In this document: piece after piece, positions 7,476 to 13,884 of the stretch
How the letters are laid out: each line of letters opens with the position of its first letter
How positions within the stretch are numbered: the stretch's first letter is position 1
Source of the DNA: Minisyncoccota bacterium
Lineage (GTDB): Bacteria > Patescibacteriota > Minisyncoccia > Moranbacterales > GCA-2747515
Assembly: GCA_938044295.1 (NCBI GenBank)
Contig: CALIRC010000026.1
Coordinates: 1-24,609 of the forward strand
Direction: 5' to 3'
Length of the DNA: 24,609 bases
The notes under the pieces: generated by a model
What the model saw: only the letters and a program-made list of their open reading frames with translations
What the model was told of the DNA's origin: nothing
Databases searched by the model: none
Program-made: the position numbers and the translations under genes

Positions 7476-8117
7476 CTAGCTGATCATAGGAAGATCAAAT
7501 TCATATGTTTTCTGACCACGACCTGCAACAACAGCGCATTCACTTACAGACTGCGGTCCAGTGCCGATGCGAATCATACTGTCGATTGCACTCAGAAAGG
7601 TTTCACTTTCATCGCCCCAGTTATCACCGACTATTGCCTTTTCTGTGACAGGAAATAATTCATGCTCTTCTGCTTGCTTACAAGCAATACCGACTGTTTG
7701 CCATCCACGTTCTACTGCTTCTTTATAGGCAATAGCAAGTACGCCAACATTGGTCAAACCTGATACAATAATAATTTCTTTGCCTGGATTTTCTTGGGTG
7801 ATTTGATCGTAGGCTTCACAGATCATTCGTCGCGCTTCCACTTCATCAAACTTTGATGGAGGACAATAGCCGACAACACCAGCATAATGTTTACCTTCCT
7901 GATCTTTTAAGGTGTTTTCAGCTGATGTTTCAATGTCTCTCATACTTGCATTGAAAACCTTCTGAGCGTTGTTTTGATCTATTTCATTACGTGATGTATC
8001 TTCAGTATAGCTATTTTGAATATTTTCAATCCTACTCATTAGAGCAGTTCTTACTGGAATACTCTTTATTAAAAAGATCTTACTGATTAATGATGTTGCC
8101 GTGACTGCATTACTCAT
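7476..8117 (-). CDS. SLOG/LOG-superfamily Rossmann-like protein
   Basis: 213 aa from the ATG at 8117, chosen because AGGGGA lies 8 bases upstream; a TTG start at 8162 would sit almost on the predicted transcription start. Residues 78-200 read as a nucleotide-binding Rossmann fold of the SLOG (Smf/DprA-LOG) type: a first strand with glycines (YAGVVGYCPPSKFDE), a second strand and loop IIIVSGLTNVGVLAIAYKEA, a third strand TVGIACKQAEEHELFPV, and IRIGTGPQSVSECAVV, which corresponds to the LOG 'GGxGTxxE' phosphate-binding loop with the acidic residue kept. The N-terminal 75 residues are polar and helical. LOG proteins cleave nucleotide monophosphates, while other SLOG proteins sense nucleotide signals; which applies here is unclear. 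No partner effector gene is adjacent. Confidence 0.65.
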   Translation of the reverse strand: MSNAVTATSLISKIFLIKSIPVRTALMSRIENIQNSYTEDTSRNEIDQNNAQKVFNASMRDIETSAENTLKDQEGKHYAGVVGYCPPSKFDEVEARRMICEAYDQITQENPGKEIIIVSGLTNVGVLAIAYKEAVERGWQTVGIACKQAEEHELFPVTEKAIVGDNWGDESETFLSAIDSMIRIGTGPQSVSECAVVAGRGQKTYEFDLPMIS

Positions 8118-8170
8118 TATAGAAATCCCCTGTTTGTTAACGATTCGAAAACATTTTTTCAAACCCAGCC

Positions 8171-8199
8171 ACTATATTATTATTCGTACTCTTTGTCAA
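8171..8199 (-). promoter_or_regulatory. Promoter of the SLOG-like gene
   Basis: Minus strand: TTGACA, 17-bp spacer, TATAGT, about 54-82 bases before the chosen ATG. Confidence 0.8.
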
Positions 8200-8231
8200 G
8201 CACACATTCCTATTCTAACTGATACAAAAAA

Positions 8232-8291
8232 ACACTATCGAAATAGTGTGCTTTTGAGTGATGGTGATACATTCTTTGTGTATCTACCATC
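8232..8291 (-). terminator. Two-hairpin 3' module of the 328-aa gene
   Basis: Minus strand: a stem of 6+6 pairs with one bulged base (GATGGT-GATACA against TGTATC-ACCATC, 8260-8291), a spacer, then ACACTAT/ATAGTGT (8232-8249) with loop CGAA, followed by seven Ts. The second stem is identical to the one at 24333-24350. Confidence 0.8.
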
Positions 8292-8315
8292 CATTGTACA
8301 TTGGAACTACTTGCA

Positions 8316-9302
8316 TCAGGCTACTCTGTTGAGTTGTAGGCCTGAGATTTCCAATGTTTCACCGAGTTGAAATTTCCCGGTATTCTTATAAAAATCAACT
8401 AAGCGACTCCGATCAGTATTTATGTGACGGATCTGTTTTTCAAGTGCTTTAATCTCTTTTCTGGTAAGGATAATGCTTTTTCTGAGAGACTCATGATCTT
8501 CACTGCTTGTATGATTTCTCTGTGCCACGTAATAGGTGAGCCATTTTCTTGCACTCGCCAATTGGGATATGTAGCTATCAGTGATCTTATCTAGAAGAGA
8601 GTTTCCGTCAATGAGATACACCTCATACCCCTCAAAGTACTCTTTGAACCTGCCAAGTATATGCTCGAGGCGATTTTTTGGGAATTTGAACAGAAAACGA
8701 TTTCCAGTTTTTTCCACTAGTTGAATCTGTTGTAGAAGGATTCTCTTACCCCCAGTAATCGTGAATCCAATTGTCATAACATGCTTGCCTTTGTAGTACA
8801 CTACGTAAGCAAAGACACCATCGAGATATGTTCTTGTAAACTTTGAGTAGCCATAATCATTTGATCCTATCGTGTAGTCGAGCCTTATGTCAAAATCTGA
8901 ATTTAGATCAAGTGAAAATGAACGGATGCTATTGTAGGCGTCTACAACTTCATTCCACACTCCTGAACTAGACCCCCACCTCCACATTGAACTTGTGATC
9001 TTCCTTACAACTTCATGATGATCACTATCTTCGAAAAGATCCTGGACTGATTTGTGCATTGAGATGATAGTCGAGTATTTCAACTTGCACAACTCATCAA
9101 ACGAAAAATTTTTAAGTACTGGCAGTGAGAACTGACTCAAGTGAGAAAATACATCTTTATTTACAAAGTCGAAATACTTTCTTGCTTTGCCAAGTTCAAG
9201 TCGTTCAACTATGTTGTCGATTTCAACACTTGGTTTTTTGGTATGACTTTGATCAACGTGATACAAATTTTGCGCAATTGCACTCAAGTCAATGCCTTTC
9301 AT
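8316..9302 (-). CDS. Unknown 328-aa protein with C-terminal coiled coil
   Basis: 328 aa, soluble, no signal peptide. The N-terminal third is helical (VERLELGKARKYFDFVNKDV and following). The middle is rich in beta strands and aromatics (for example RTYLDGVFAYVVYYKGKHV and GFTITGGKRILLQQIQLV). The C-terminal 60 residues form a charged helix with heptad-like spacing (LRKSIILTRKEIKALEKQI). No family recognised and no catalytic motif evident. The start has GGGAG 7 bases upstream. The promoter contains a perfect 20-bp palindrome over the -10, so this gene is probably under a repressor, perhaps itself. Own two-hairpin 3' module. Confidence 0.75.
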   Translation of the reverse strand: MKGIDLSAIAQNLYHVDQSHTKKPSVEIDNIVERLELGKARKYFDFVNKDVFSHLSQFSLPVLKNFSFDELCKLKYSTIISMHKSVQDLFEDSDHHEVVRKITSSMWRWGSSSGVWNEVVDAYNSIRSFSLDLNSDFDIRLDYTIGSNDYGYSKFTRTYLDGVFAYVVYYKGKHVMTIGFTITGGKRILLQQIQLVEKTGNRFLFKFPKNRLEHILGRFKEYFEGYEVYLIDGNSLLDKITDSYISQLASARKWLTYYVAQRNHTSSEDHESLRKSIILTRKEIKALEKQIRHINTDRSRLVDFYKNTGKFQLGETLEISGLQLNRVA

Positions 9303-9334
9303 TTGATGTCTCCCAAATGCGTATATGAATGAAC

Positions 9335-9354
9335 TATATGATATATATCATATA
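9335..9354. promoter_or_regulatory. Perfect 20-bp palindrome over the -10 (candidate operator)
   Basis: TATATGATAT is followed by its exact reverse complement, with no spacer. On the minus strand its first six bases are the -10 of the 328-aa gene, so a bound dimer would block RNA polymerase. Flanking bases (C/T at each end) do not extend the symmetry. Confidence 0.55.
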
Positions 9355-9377
9355 TCACTAATCTACAAATTTGTCAA
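9349..9377 (-). promoter_or_regulatory. Promoter of the 328-aa gene
   Basis: Minus strand: TTGACA, 17-bp spacer, TATATG. The -10 lies inside the palindrome at 9335-9354. Confidence 0.7.
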
Positions 9378-9531
9378 TTTTTTCTTAAATTATTTTTATG
9401 AAACGCTCATTGGTGAAGTAAAAAATCTTTCTCCTAAACGGTTTCTGCGCTAGTGACCTCGATGGCTTTTTGAACTTTGTTTAAATTGAAAGTATATAGT
9501 ATTGAATGTTTCACATTTTAGTAAAAAAACC

Positions 9532-9577
9532 GTCCCCTCGTACAGATAAAGGCTTTACCTTTATCTCACAAGTGGAC
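9532..9577 (-). terminator. Terminator of the two-gene unit 9997-9597
   Basis: Inner perfect 9-pair stem AGATAAAGG/CCTTTATCT (9544-9566) inside an outer GTCC/GGAC pairing, followed on the minus strand by GG and seven Ts. Confidence 0.75.
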
Positions 9578-9596
9578 AGTGTATTAATTTTACCTA

Positions 9597-9791
9597 TTAG
9601 CTAGCTTTTCTAGCTGAAAAGATGGCATTGTATACAGCGATACACGAAGCGGTGTCTTGCTGAGACAACTTTTCAATGAAGTCTGCATGCTTTTCGCCAA
9701 CTACCCCCTGGATATATAAATAATCTGACAGCAACAATGTTATTTGTTGCCGGTCTTTTAACTCGAGACTATCTAACGAACTAGCGCTCAA
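9597..9791 (-). CDS. Small unknown protein, 64 aa
   Basis: 64 aa starting at TTG (9791). The protein is mostly helical and acidic (SLDSLELKDRQQITLLLSDY at the start) with one Cys and a short basic end. No ribosome site stands out before the start. It lies 14 bases behind the stop of the 63-aa gene, so translation by coupling is plausible. No family recognised. The terminator at 9532-9577 closes the unit. Confidence 0.5.
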   Translation of the reverse strand: MSASSLDSLELKDRQQITLLLSDYLYIQGVVGEKHADFIEKLSQQDTASCIAVYNAIFSARKAS

Positions 9792-9805
9792 TTCAGATAC
9801 GCTAA

Positions 9806-9997
9806 CTACGCTAAATCTTCTTTTGAACCAGGTGGACTAGGTGGTTTGTACCCTATACACCCCAAGCTAATTATCGCCTCGACTGCATGCAATGTCGGAT
9901 GATCTTTTTTCTGATAAATACTAATCTTGGTGGAAACTCCTCCTGTAATAATTCGTTGAAACTCTGGATCATTACTATGTGGGAAATGAGAGCTCAT
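9806..9997 (-). CDS. Small unknown protein, 63 aa
   Basis: 63 aa with a perfect GGAGGA five bases before the ATG, the best ribosome site in this part of the window. Polar N-terminus (MSSHFPHSNDPEFQRIITGG), a middle with HPTLHAVEAIISLGCIGYKP, and a Pro/Gly-rich tail. No family recognised. First gene of a two-gene unit with 9597-9791. Confidence 0.65.
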   Translation of the reverse strand: MSSHFPHSNDPEFQRIITGGVSTKISIYQKKDHPTLHAVEAIISLGCIGYKPPSPPGSKEDLA

Positions 9998-10036
9998 TTT
10001 ATCCTCCGTTTTTCAGCTTTACGTCATTGCGAAAAT

Positions 10037-10045
10037 ATCATACCA
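10037..10045 (-). promoter_or_regulatory. Extended -10 for the 9997-9597 unit
   Basis: Minus strand TGGTATGAT about 40 bases before the ATG, without a recognisable -35. Confidence 0.4.
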
Positions 10046-10075
10046 AGTGTTTTTATATACTAACACAATTCACAA

Positions 10076-10104
10076 AAAGGACTTACTGAGTAAGTCCTTT
10101 TTTG
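10076..10104. terminator. Bidirectional-type terminator after the fasciclin gene
   Basis: An 11-pair perfect stem (AAAGGACTTAC/GTAAGTCCTTT) with loop TGA, with A's on one side and T's on the other, so it can act on both strands. It lies 18 bases after the fasciclin stop codon. Confidence 0.85.
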
Positions 10105-10121
10105 TCTTCTTGTATCACGCT

Positions 10122-10865
10122 CTATTGCGCAGGCATGAGTACAGCATCTATAACGTGCACAACTCCGTTGCCAGCAGCAAGATCAGCAGCTATAACAGTT
10201 GCAGTATTTCCTTTTGCATCCGTTACTATCACCTTCTCACCTGACAGTGAGAGTGTGAGCTCTTCACCTTGGAGTGTCTTTACCGTAGCTTTTCCACCAC
10301 CATTGGTGACAAGTGTCACGACGTCTGATGCCATAGCCTTCGTCGGAACAACGTGGTATGTCAGGATACCTGTAAGTGCGTCCTTGCTATCTGGTTTCAG
10401 AAGCGTATCCACAGTGCCGGGTGGCAGCGCATCAAATGCAGTATTTACTGGAGCAAAAACTGTGACTGGACCTGGAGCAGAAAGTGCATCAACAAGCCCA
10501 GCAGCCTTGACTGCTGTTACAAGTGTTGTGTGGTCAGCTGAACCAACAGCAATATCTACTACAGTGGCTGGGAGCTCCATAGCTTCATCAACCATCTTAT
10601 CGCCGTCTTTCATCATCTTGTCCGCACCGTCCATGACATCATCTGCCATGTTCTTTGTTTCGTCCATCATCTTGTCAGCGCCATCCATAGCCTTGTTTGC
10701 CATTTTGTCAGCGCCATCCATTACCTCGTCCACACCTCGCTCAACTACTGCCTCGGTTGCTGATGCCGCATCTTTTGAGACATCTTTTGCTACATCATCG
10801 GCACCACACCCAACAAGGATGACTACTGCACCAAGTGCTGTAGCTACACCAAACTTCTTTTTCAT
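10122..10865 (-). CDS. Fasciclin (FAS1) domain lipoprotein with MDGADKM repeats
   Basis: 247 aa. The lipoprotein signal peptide has a lipobox at LVGC, lipidated Cys20. Residues 30-95 form a helical, charged linker in which MDGADKM or close variants occur four times (about 49, 60, 78, and a shorter GDKM at 88). A FAS1 domain follows (about 98-246), with the first conserved block TVFAPVNTAFDALPPG (135-150), the YHVVP block (170-174) and the second block GVVHVIDAVLMP (234-245). FAS1 lipoproteins are surface adhesion or matrix-binding proteins. The start has only weak GA-rich sequence upstream. The coding sequence looks clearly more GC-rich and alanine-rich than its neighbours, which may signal transfer or strong codon selection. 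A hairpin terminator follows. Confidence 0.9.
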   Translation of the reverse strand: MKKKFGVATALGAVVILVGCGADDVAKDVSKDAASATEAVVERGVDEVMDGADKMANKAMDGADKMMDETKNMADDVMDGADKMMKDGDKMVDEAMELPATVVDIAVGSADHTTLVTAVKAAGLVDALSAPGPVTVFAPVNTAFDALPPGTVDTLLKPDSKDALTGILTYHVVPTKAMASDVVTLVTNGGGKATVKTLQGEELTLSLSGEKVIVTDAKGNTATVIAADLAAGNGVVHVIDAVLMPAQ

Positions 10866-11115
10866 AGATTTTCATCTTAGCTAATAAATTATACCCTCCT
10901 TCAACTTACTACGCATAAGGATACCACATATTTCACATATCTATATCATCTTGTCATTCGACATATCTATGCTAGTAAAAGATACTGTACTATATTACTC
11001 CTTAACAGAGGGGGTGTTTATGGTGTAGCACTCATGTGAATTTGTGCATTAAGCAGAAATATATCTGGACTTCCATGCAGAAGTTAGGCATAATACGTGG
11101 GCAAATAACAAAAAA
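10866..11115. other. Intergenic stretch upstream of the fasciclin gene
   Basis: On the minus strand a TATAAT follows GGAGGG about 35 bases before the fasciclin ATG, but no -35 is placed correctly for it, so the promoter is uncertain. Bases 11024-11065 weakly resemble the intergenic repeat at 14139 and 19940 (shared GTAGCACxxATGTG, AAGCAGAAA). No open frame is supported. Confidence 0.45.
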
Positions 11116-11168
11116 CACCAGACTAGTGGTGCACTTTGTTTTTTGGCCGACACATCCTTGTGTCAGCC
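11116..11168 (-). terminator. Two-hairpin 3' module of the 76-aa gene
   Basis: Minus strand, 5 bases after the stop: GGC-x-GACACA/TGTGTC-x-GCC (11145-11168), where the single C-A opposition becomes a U-G pair in the minus-strand RNA. Then a spacer and CACCA/TGGTG (11116-11131) followed by TTTTTTG. Confidence 0.8.
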
Positions 11169-11173
11169 AAGAT

Positions 11174-11404
11174 TTAGAGATTTTTTTTCAAGAATACTAC
11201 ACATGACCTTGGAACAAATATGTTATCCATTGTCAGGCCAGGACTATGGTGTTTTTCTCCCTGATCTCTCAGTAGTTCGATTTCAGCATACTCATCATTG
11301 TAATCGACGAGTCGCGCCGCACTCAATTCTTCTCTTAGACCTAGGATGAAAATTGGATTCCGACTGTCTTTAAATGTCTTAAATAACGTTTTGGTATCTA
11401 CCAC
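11174..11404 (-). CDS. Small unknown protein, 76 aa
   Basis: 76 aa from GTG (11404), with GGAG 5 bases upstream. The N-terminal helix is followed by several short hydrophobic/charged alternations typical of beta strands (NPIFILGLREEL, AEIELLRDQGEKHH, NIFVPRSCVVFLKK), suggesting a small beta-rich fold. An Sm-like or SH3-like barrel is possible but only a guess. It follows the 64-aa gene by about 25 bases and shares its promoter. Confidence 0.6.
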   Translation of the reverse strand: MVDTKTLFKTFKDSRNPIFILGLREELSAARLVDYNDEYAEIELLRDQGEKHHSPGLTMDNIFVPRSCVVFLKKNL

Positions 11405-11430
11405 AACATCTCCTCAGTATAAATCTTTTG

Positions 11431-11625
11431 TTACGTTTCAGAATCTCTGGCTTGGTTAGAGATTTCTTTGATTATAGCATTTATAACTGTGAGAGCTGCA
11501 TCGAGCTCCCAACATCTCCCTATTTCATCTTCCGTAATGTTCTGCCCTGGCTTAAGCCCTGCTTCTTCCACGATAATTGCTTCGAACTCCTCGGCTCTAC
11601 CATCATAATAAACTGTAACCAACAC
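11431..11625 (-). CDS. Small unknown protein, 64 aa
   Basis: 64 aa if read from the GTG at 11625, chosen because GGAGG lies 5 bases upstream; a GTG at 11637 would place the ribosome site inside the gene. It starts MLVTVYYDGRAEEFEAIIVE, strand-strand-like, followed by a helix-rich acidic half. No family recognised. First gene of a two-gene unit with 11174-11404. Confidence 0.6.
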   Translation of the reverse strand: MLVTVYYDGRAEEFEAIIVEEAGLKPGQNITEDEIGRCWELDAALTVINAIIKEISNQARDSET

Positions 11626-11664
11626 ATCTACCTCCACCTTGCTAAATATTAATATCAGGATTTT

Positions 11665-11693
11665 ATTATATCATATAATATACTATTTGTAAA
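11665..11693 (-). promoter_or_regulatory. Promoter of the 11625-11174 unit
   Basis: Minus strand: TTTACA, 17-bp spacer, TATAAT, 40-68 bases before the GTG start. Confidence 0.75.
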
Positions 11694-11749
11694 TATATGA
11701 ACCGCTTAATGGAGAGGTTTTGTAGAGATTGGAGAATAATTCTACTTTC

Positions 11750-12241
11750 CTAGGTCGTACTTTCAGTACATACTTCATCATTATGGAAATAATAAGGATC
11801 ATCCATCCTCCCTAAGCTTGAGAATAGATATGTGGAAAGTCTCTCTTTGTCATCTTCAAGAACAGCTACCACATACCCAGCTCCTCCCATGGCCATTAAT
11901 CCACGTGATTTAATCTCTAGCAGTTCGATAAGCTTAAATGTAGTTTGTTCTGATATTTCGTATGTTTTATTGTAGATTGGGGTAACTGTCGAGTTTAATT
12001 CATTACAGACTAGCGAACGGTTTACCTCTTTATCTCTTTTCGTTTCCCCACAGCTTGTGAAGTTATTACAATCTTCCATGTAGAATACAGGTGCTCCAGC
12101 TGAAAATACTTTTCCGATCATAGGGTGATTCTTTATTCTTTTTTCAGAATGTCCACTTATCATAATCACAAAAGCTATAAGACCCACGACTACTAGCACA
12201 ACTACTCCAAATGCCATCAAAATCCATTTCAAAATTTGCAT
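11750..12241 (-). CDS. Unknown 163-aa protein with one N-terminal membrane helix
   Basis: 163 aa. The first 30 residues are a membrane helix (ILMAFGVVVLVVVGLIAFVI), followed by a soluble domain with five cysteines (Cys58, Cys64, Cys79 and the C-terminal Cys158 among them). An exported domain with disulfides is possible. No family recognised. No Shine-Dalgarno sequence is visible before the ATG; an extended -10 (TGATATACT) lies about 30 bases upstream, giving a short leader. No clear terminator follows before the next promoter. Confidence 0.65.
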   Translation of the reverse strand: MQILKWILMAFGVVVLVVVGLIAFVIMISGHSEKRIKNHPMIGKVFSAGAPVFYMEDCNNFTSCGETKRDKEVNRSLVCNELNSTVTPIYNKTYEISEQTTFKLIELLEIKSRGLMAMGGAGYVVAVLEDDKERLSTYLFSSLGRMDDPYYFHNDEVCTESTT

Positions 12242-12268
12242 ATGCTTTGTATTTAAAATTGTAAACCA

Positions 12269-12277
12269 AGTATATCA
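12269..12277 (-). promoter_or_regulatory. Extended -10 for the 163-aa gene
   Basis: Minus strand TGATATACT, about 28 bases before the ATG, no clear -35. Confidence 0.4.
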
Positions 12278-12377
12278 TGAGCTTGGAACCCCCTGCTGCA
12301 TCGCTTTTTTACACCAAATAACATTACTTTACTTTGAGATTTTATTTTGGAATATTGATGTAGACAAAATAAATGTA

Positions 12378-12440
12378 TATTGGAAACATTTTGTGCATCA
12401 AATGCTTAAATGCCAGGCATTAAGGAGCGTAAAAAATGAA
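12378..12440. repeat. Intergenic repeat (degenerate copy)
   Basis: Shares ATTGGAA-CAT, TGCA-CAAATGC-TAAATG and the GCATAAA-type end with 12975-13041, at the same place downstream of a minus-strand gene. The terminator stem that should follow is not intact. Confidence 0.45.
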
Positions 12441-12456
12441 AACCACCCAATCTGTA

Positions 12457-12480
12457 TGAGCTGAATAGTTCTCAAGCTCA
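12457..12480 (-). terminator. Weak hairpin after the 109-aa membrane protein gene
   Basis: Stem TGAGCT/AGCTCA directly after the stop codon, without an immediate T-run. It is the counterpart of the first stem of the two-hairpin modules; the second stem is eroded. Confidence 0.4.
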
Positions 12481-12486
12481 CTTAGA

Positions 12487-12816
12487 TCAGGCGGTAGTAA
12501 TTATTAACAATCCCAGTACGACAAAAATTAAATTTCTGATAAGTCTCATAGCAGGCTGAGTGTGAAATACTCTCATTCCACATGGTGCGAAAATCATAAG
12601 AAAAAAAGTGGCTCCGTACAAAATGTTAGCCTCGCGAGTAATGTGAGGAATAAATCCACTTAGGCCGCTCATCATTAAACCAAATCCCCACATACAATAT
12701 GCAAACATAAAGTATATCCGCTTCCATGACCATTGACTCACAGGAAGATGTTTTCTGTACTTCACAACTCCTGAAAATATAAAGAACAATCCAAACAGTA
12801 TTTTCACTGTAAACAC
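12487..12816 (-). CDS. Small four-helix membrane protein, unknown function
   Basis: 109 aa from the GTG at 12816, chosen because AAGGTG lies 6 bases upstream and the promoter -10 is at 12855-12850; the longer frame to 12948 would begin upstream of the promoter. Four hydrophobic segments: VKILFGLFFIFSGVV, IYFMFAYCMWGFGLMMSGL, ILYGATFFLMIFAPC and the C-terminal NLIFVVLGLLIITTA, joined by basic loops. Integral membrane protein; the topology recalls DoxX-like small membrane proteins, but no signature is present. Confidence 0.7.
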   Translation of the reverse strand: MFTVKILFGLFFIFSGVVKYRKHLPVSQWSWKRIYFMFAYCMWGFGLMMSGLSGFIPHITREANILYGATFFLMIFAPCGMRVFHTQPAMRLIRNLIFVVLGLLIITTA

Positions 12817-12840
12817 ATCGATCACCTTTCGATTGAAAAC

Positions 12841-12945
12841 ATTGTATTTATTATAGCATTTTTTTATATATAAGTCAAATACAAGAACTGTGATTTTAAG
12901 CGGCTTATTGGCTTTTTCCCTAAGGAAAAATGTTTCGATTTTTGA
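12841..12945. repeat. Promoter-containing repeat module, copy 2
   Basis: Bases 12841-12900 match 13644-13703 in 58 of 60 positions. Similarity continues, with gaps, to about 12945 (AAAATGTTTCGATTTT). Copy 1 lies at 381-480. The module carries the promoter of the gene that follows on the minus strand. Confidence 0.8.
12850..12878 (-). promoter_or_regulatory. Promoter of the 109-aa membrane protein gene
   Basis: Minus strand: TTGACT, 17-bp spacer, TATAAT. Confidence 0.85.
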
Positions 12946-12974
12946 CAATTCTTATAATCAGACAACGTAAGTAT

Positions 12975-13041
12975 AAATTGGAAGCATCCTCTGCAACAAA
13001 TGCATAAATGTCGAGCTCTAAAGAGTGCATAAAACAAAAAA
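12975..13041. repeat. Intergenic repeat between promoter module and terminator
   Basis: Starts AAATTGGAAGCAT and ends GTGCATAAAACAAAAAA, leading into the terminator stem at 13042. It is related to 12378-12440 and more distantly to 14731-14791 and 24265-24332. Confidence 0.55.
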
Positions 13042-13095
13042 ACACCAACTAGTGGTGTACTTTTGTCCTCGGCTAGTTATTTTATGTAACTAGCC
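13042..13095 (-). terminator. Two-hairpin 3' module
   Basis: A perfect 9-pair stem GGCTAGTTA/TAACTAGCC (13071-13095), also followed by seven Ts on the plus strand, then ACACCA/TGGTGT (13042-13058) followed on the minus strand by TTTTTTTG. The nearest upstream stop on the minus strand is at 13243, so there are about 150 bases of untranslated or decayed sequence between. Confidence 0.75.
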
Positions 13096-13242
13096 TTTTT
13101 TTGGTATTTTGATAAAAGGAACAATTGCTAACAGTCCTGCCAAGTTAATGCTTCAGAATGCTCTTTTGTCGGAACCTGGACTACTTTCAATTGGTCGCGT
13201 GAATGGGAAAATGTTGCGAAGAAAAAAGACATAGTAAACAAA

Positions 13243-13404
13243 TCAGACATATACCATCTCACCTAACTTGGACCAATCACCATCACTTGAAGACATTTGC
13301 CAATTATCATAAGAGGTAAGAGTAATCCAATAGTCTATAAGACGTGCATGTTGTATTTCTAACTTCTCGTTGAGACTTGACTGACCGCGAAACGGCCTAG
13401 CCAT
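13243..13404 (-). CDS. Short overlapping gene candidate, 53 aa
   Basis: An ATG at 13404-13402 opens a frame to a TGA at 13245-13243 that overlaps the 3' end of the 87-aa membrane protein gene by 46 bases in another phase. The product starts MARPFRGQSSLNEKLEIQHA and ends SSSDGDWSKLGEMVYV: polar, Trp-containing and protein-like. No ribosome site is visible, so it would depend on translational coupling. Alternatively it is the remnant of a longer downstream gene, since the remaining sequence to the terminator at 13095 has stops in all frames. No family recognised. Confidence 0.4.
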   Translation of the reverse strand: MARPFRGQSSLNEKLEIQHARLIDYWITLTSYDNWQMSSSDGDWSKLGEMVYV

Positions 13405-13622
13405 ATACCAGAAAGTGCCCCTCCTATCCAGATACTATGACACTTCATGAAAATTTCAATGCAAACCATATCTCCTTTAACAAAAATACTAATGATATAG
13501 CCCACAATTGCACCGACTAATCCAAACAATAGTATGATGCCGTATTTCACAGTGACATCAGCTGCTTTTTCAGGAGATACATATCGGAAAAGAAATTCCA
13601 ACATTTTATTTAAAAGAGACAT
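13359..13622 (-). CDS. Small two-helix membrane protein, 87 aa
   Basis: 87 aa with GAGGAA 6 bases before the ATG. Amphipathic start (MSLLNKMLEFLFRYVSPEKA), then a membrane helix (YGIILLFGLVGAIVGYIISI), a loop with two Cys (MVCIEIFMKCHSIW), and a second Gly-rich helix (WIGGALSGIWLGRF). Integral membrane protein of unknown function. Its promoter region is nearly identical to that of the 109-aa membrane protein gene, suggesting co-regulation or duplication of the control region. Confidence 0.65.
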   Translation of the reverse strand: MSLLNKMLEFLFRYVSPEKAADVTVKYGIILLFGLVGAIVGYIISIFVKGDMVCIEIFMKCHSIWIGGALSGIWLGRFAVSQVSTRS

Positions 13623-13643
13623 GCTCGTTCCTCAATTGAAGAC

Positions 13644-13745
13644 ATTGTATTTATTATAGCATTTTTTTATATATAAGTCAAATATAAAAACTGTGATTTT
13701 AAGCAGTTTACCAGCATTTTTCCAAATGAAAAATGTTTCTATTTT
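13644..13745. repeat. Promoter-containing repeat module, copy 3
   Basis: 58 of 60 positions identical to copy 2 in the promoter half. The distal half (TTTTAAGC ... AAAAATGTTTCTATTTT) is shared more loosely with copies 1 and 2. Confidence 0.8.
13653..13681 (-). promoter_or_regulatory. Promoter of the 87-aa membrane protein gene
   Basis: Minus strand: TTGACT, 17-bp spacer, TATAAT, 31-59 bases before the ATG. Confidence 0.85.
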
Positions 13746-13835
13746 AGAATTTTGTAAATTTTAGACTGTACGTTTACATTTTTAACCTCTTTTTACAGAT
13801 CAAAGAGAACTGGAGGATTTTTTTAGAATAAAAAG

Positions 13836-13862
13836 TGTCTGCAATCAAATTGATCGCAGACA
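13836..13862 (-). terminator. Terminator of the 56-aa gene
   Basis: Stem TGTCTGC/GCAGACA with inner ATCA/TGAT, followed on the minus strand by CTTTTTATT. Confidence 0.75.
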
Positions 13863-13884
13863 TTTATTTGTCCTAGTAATCAGT

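Noticed and set aside
10102..10884. Long plus-strand frame of 260 aa opposite the fasciclin gene
   Set aside because: Its Ser/Ala/Thr-rich product is the antisense mirror of the fasciclin gene, which has a signal peptide, lipobox and FAS1 motifs.
12817..12948. N-terminal extension of the 109-aa membrane protein
   Set aside because: The extra 44 codons run through the promoter and upstream of the transcription start; the GTG at 12816 has a proper ribosome site.
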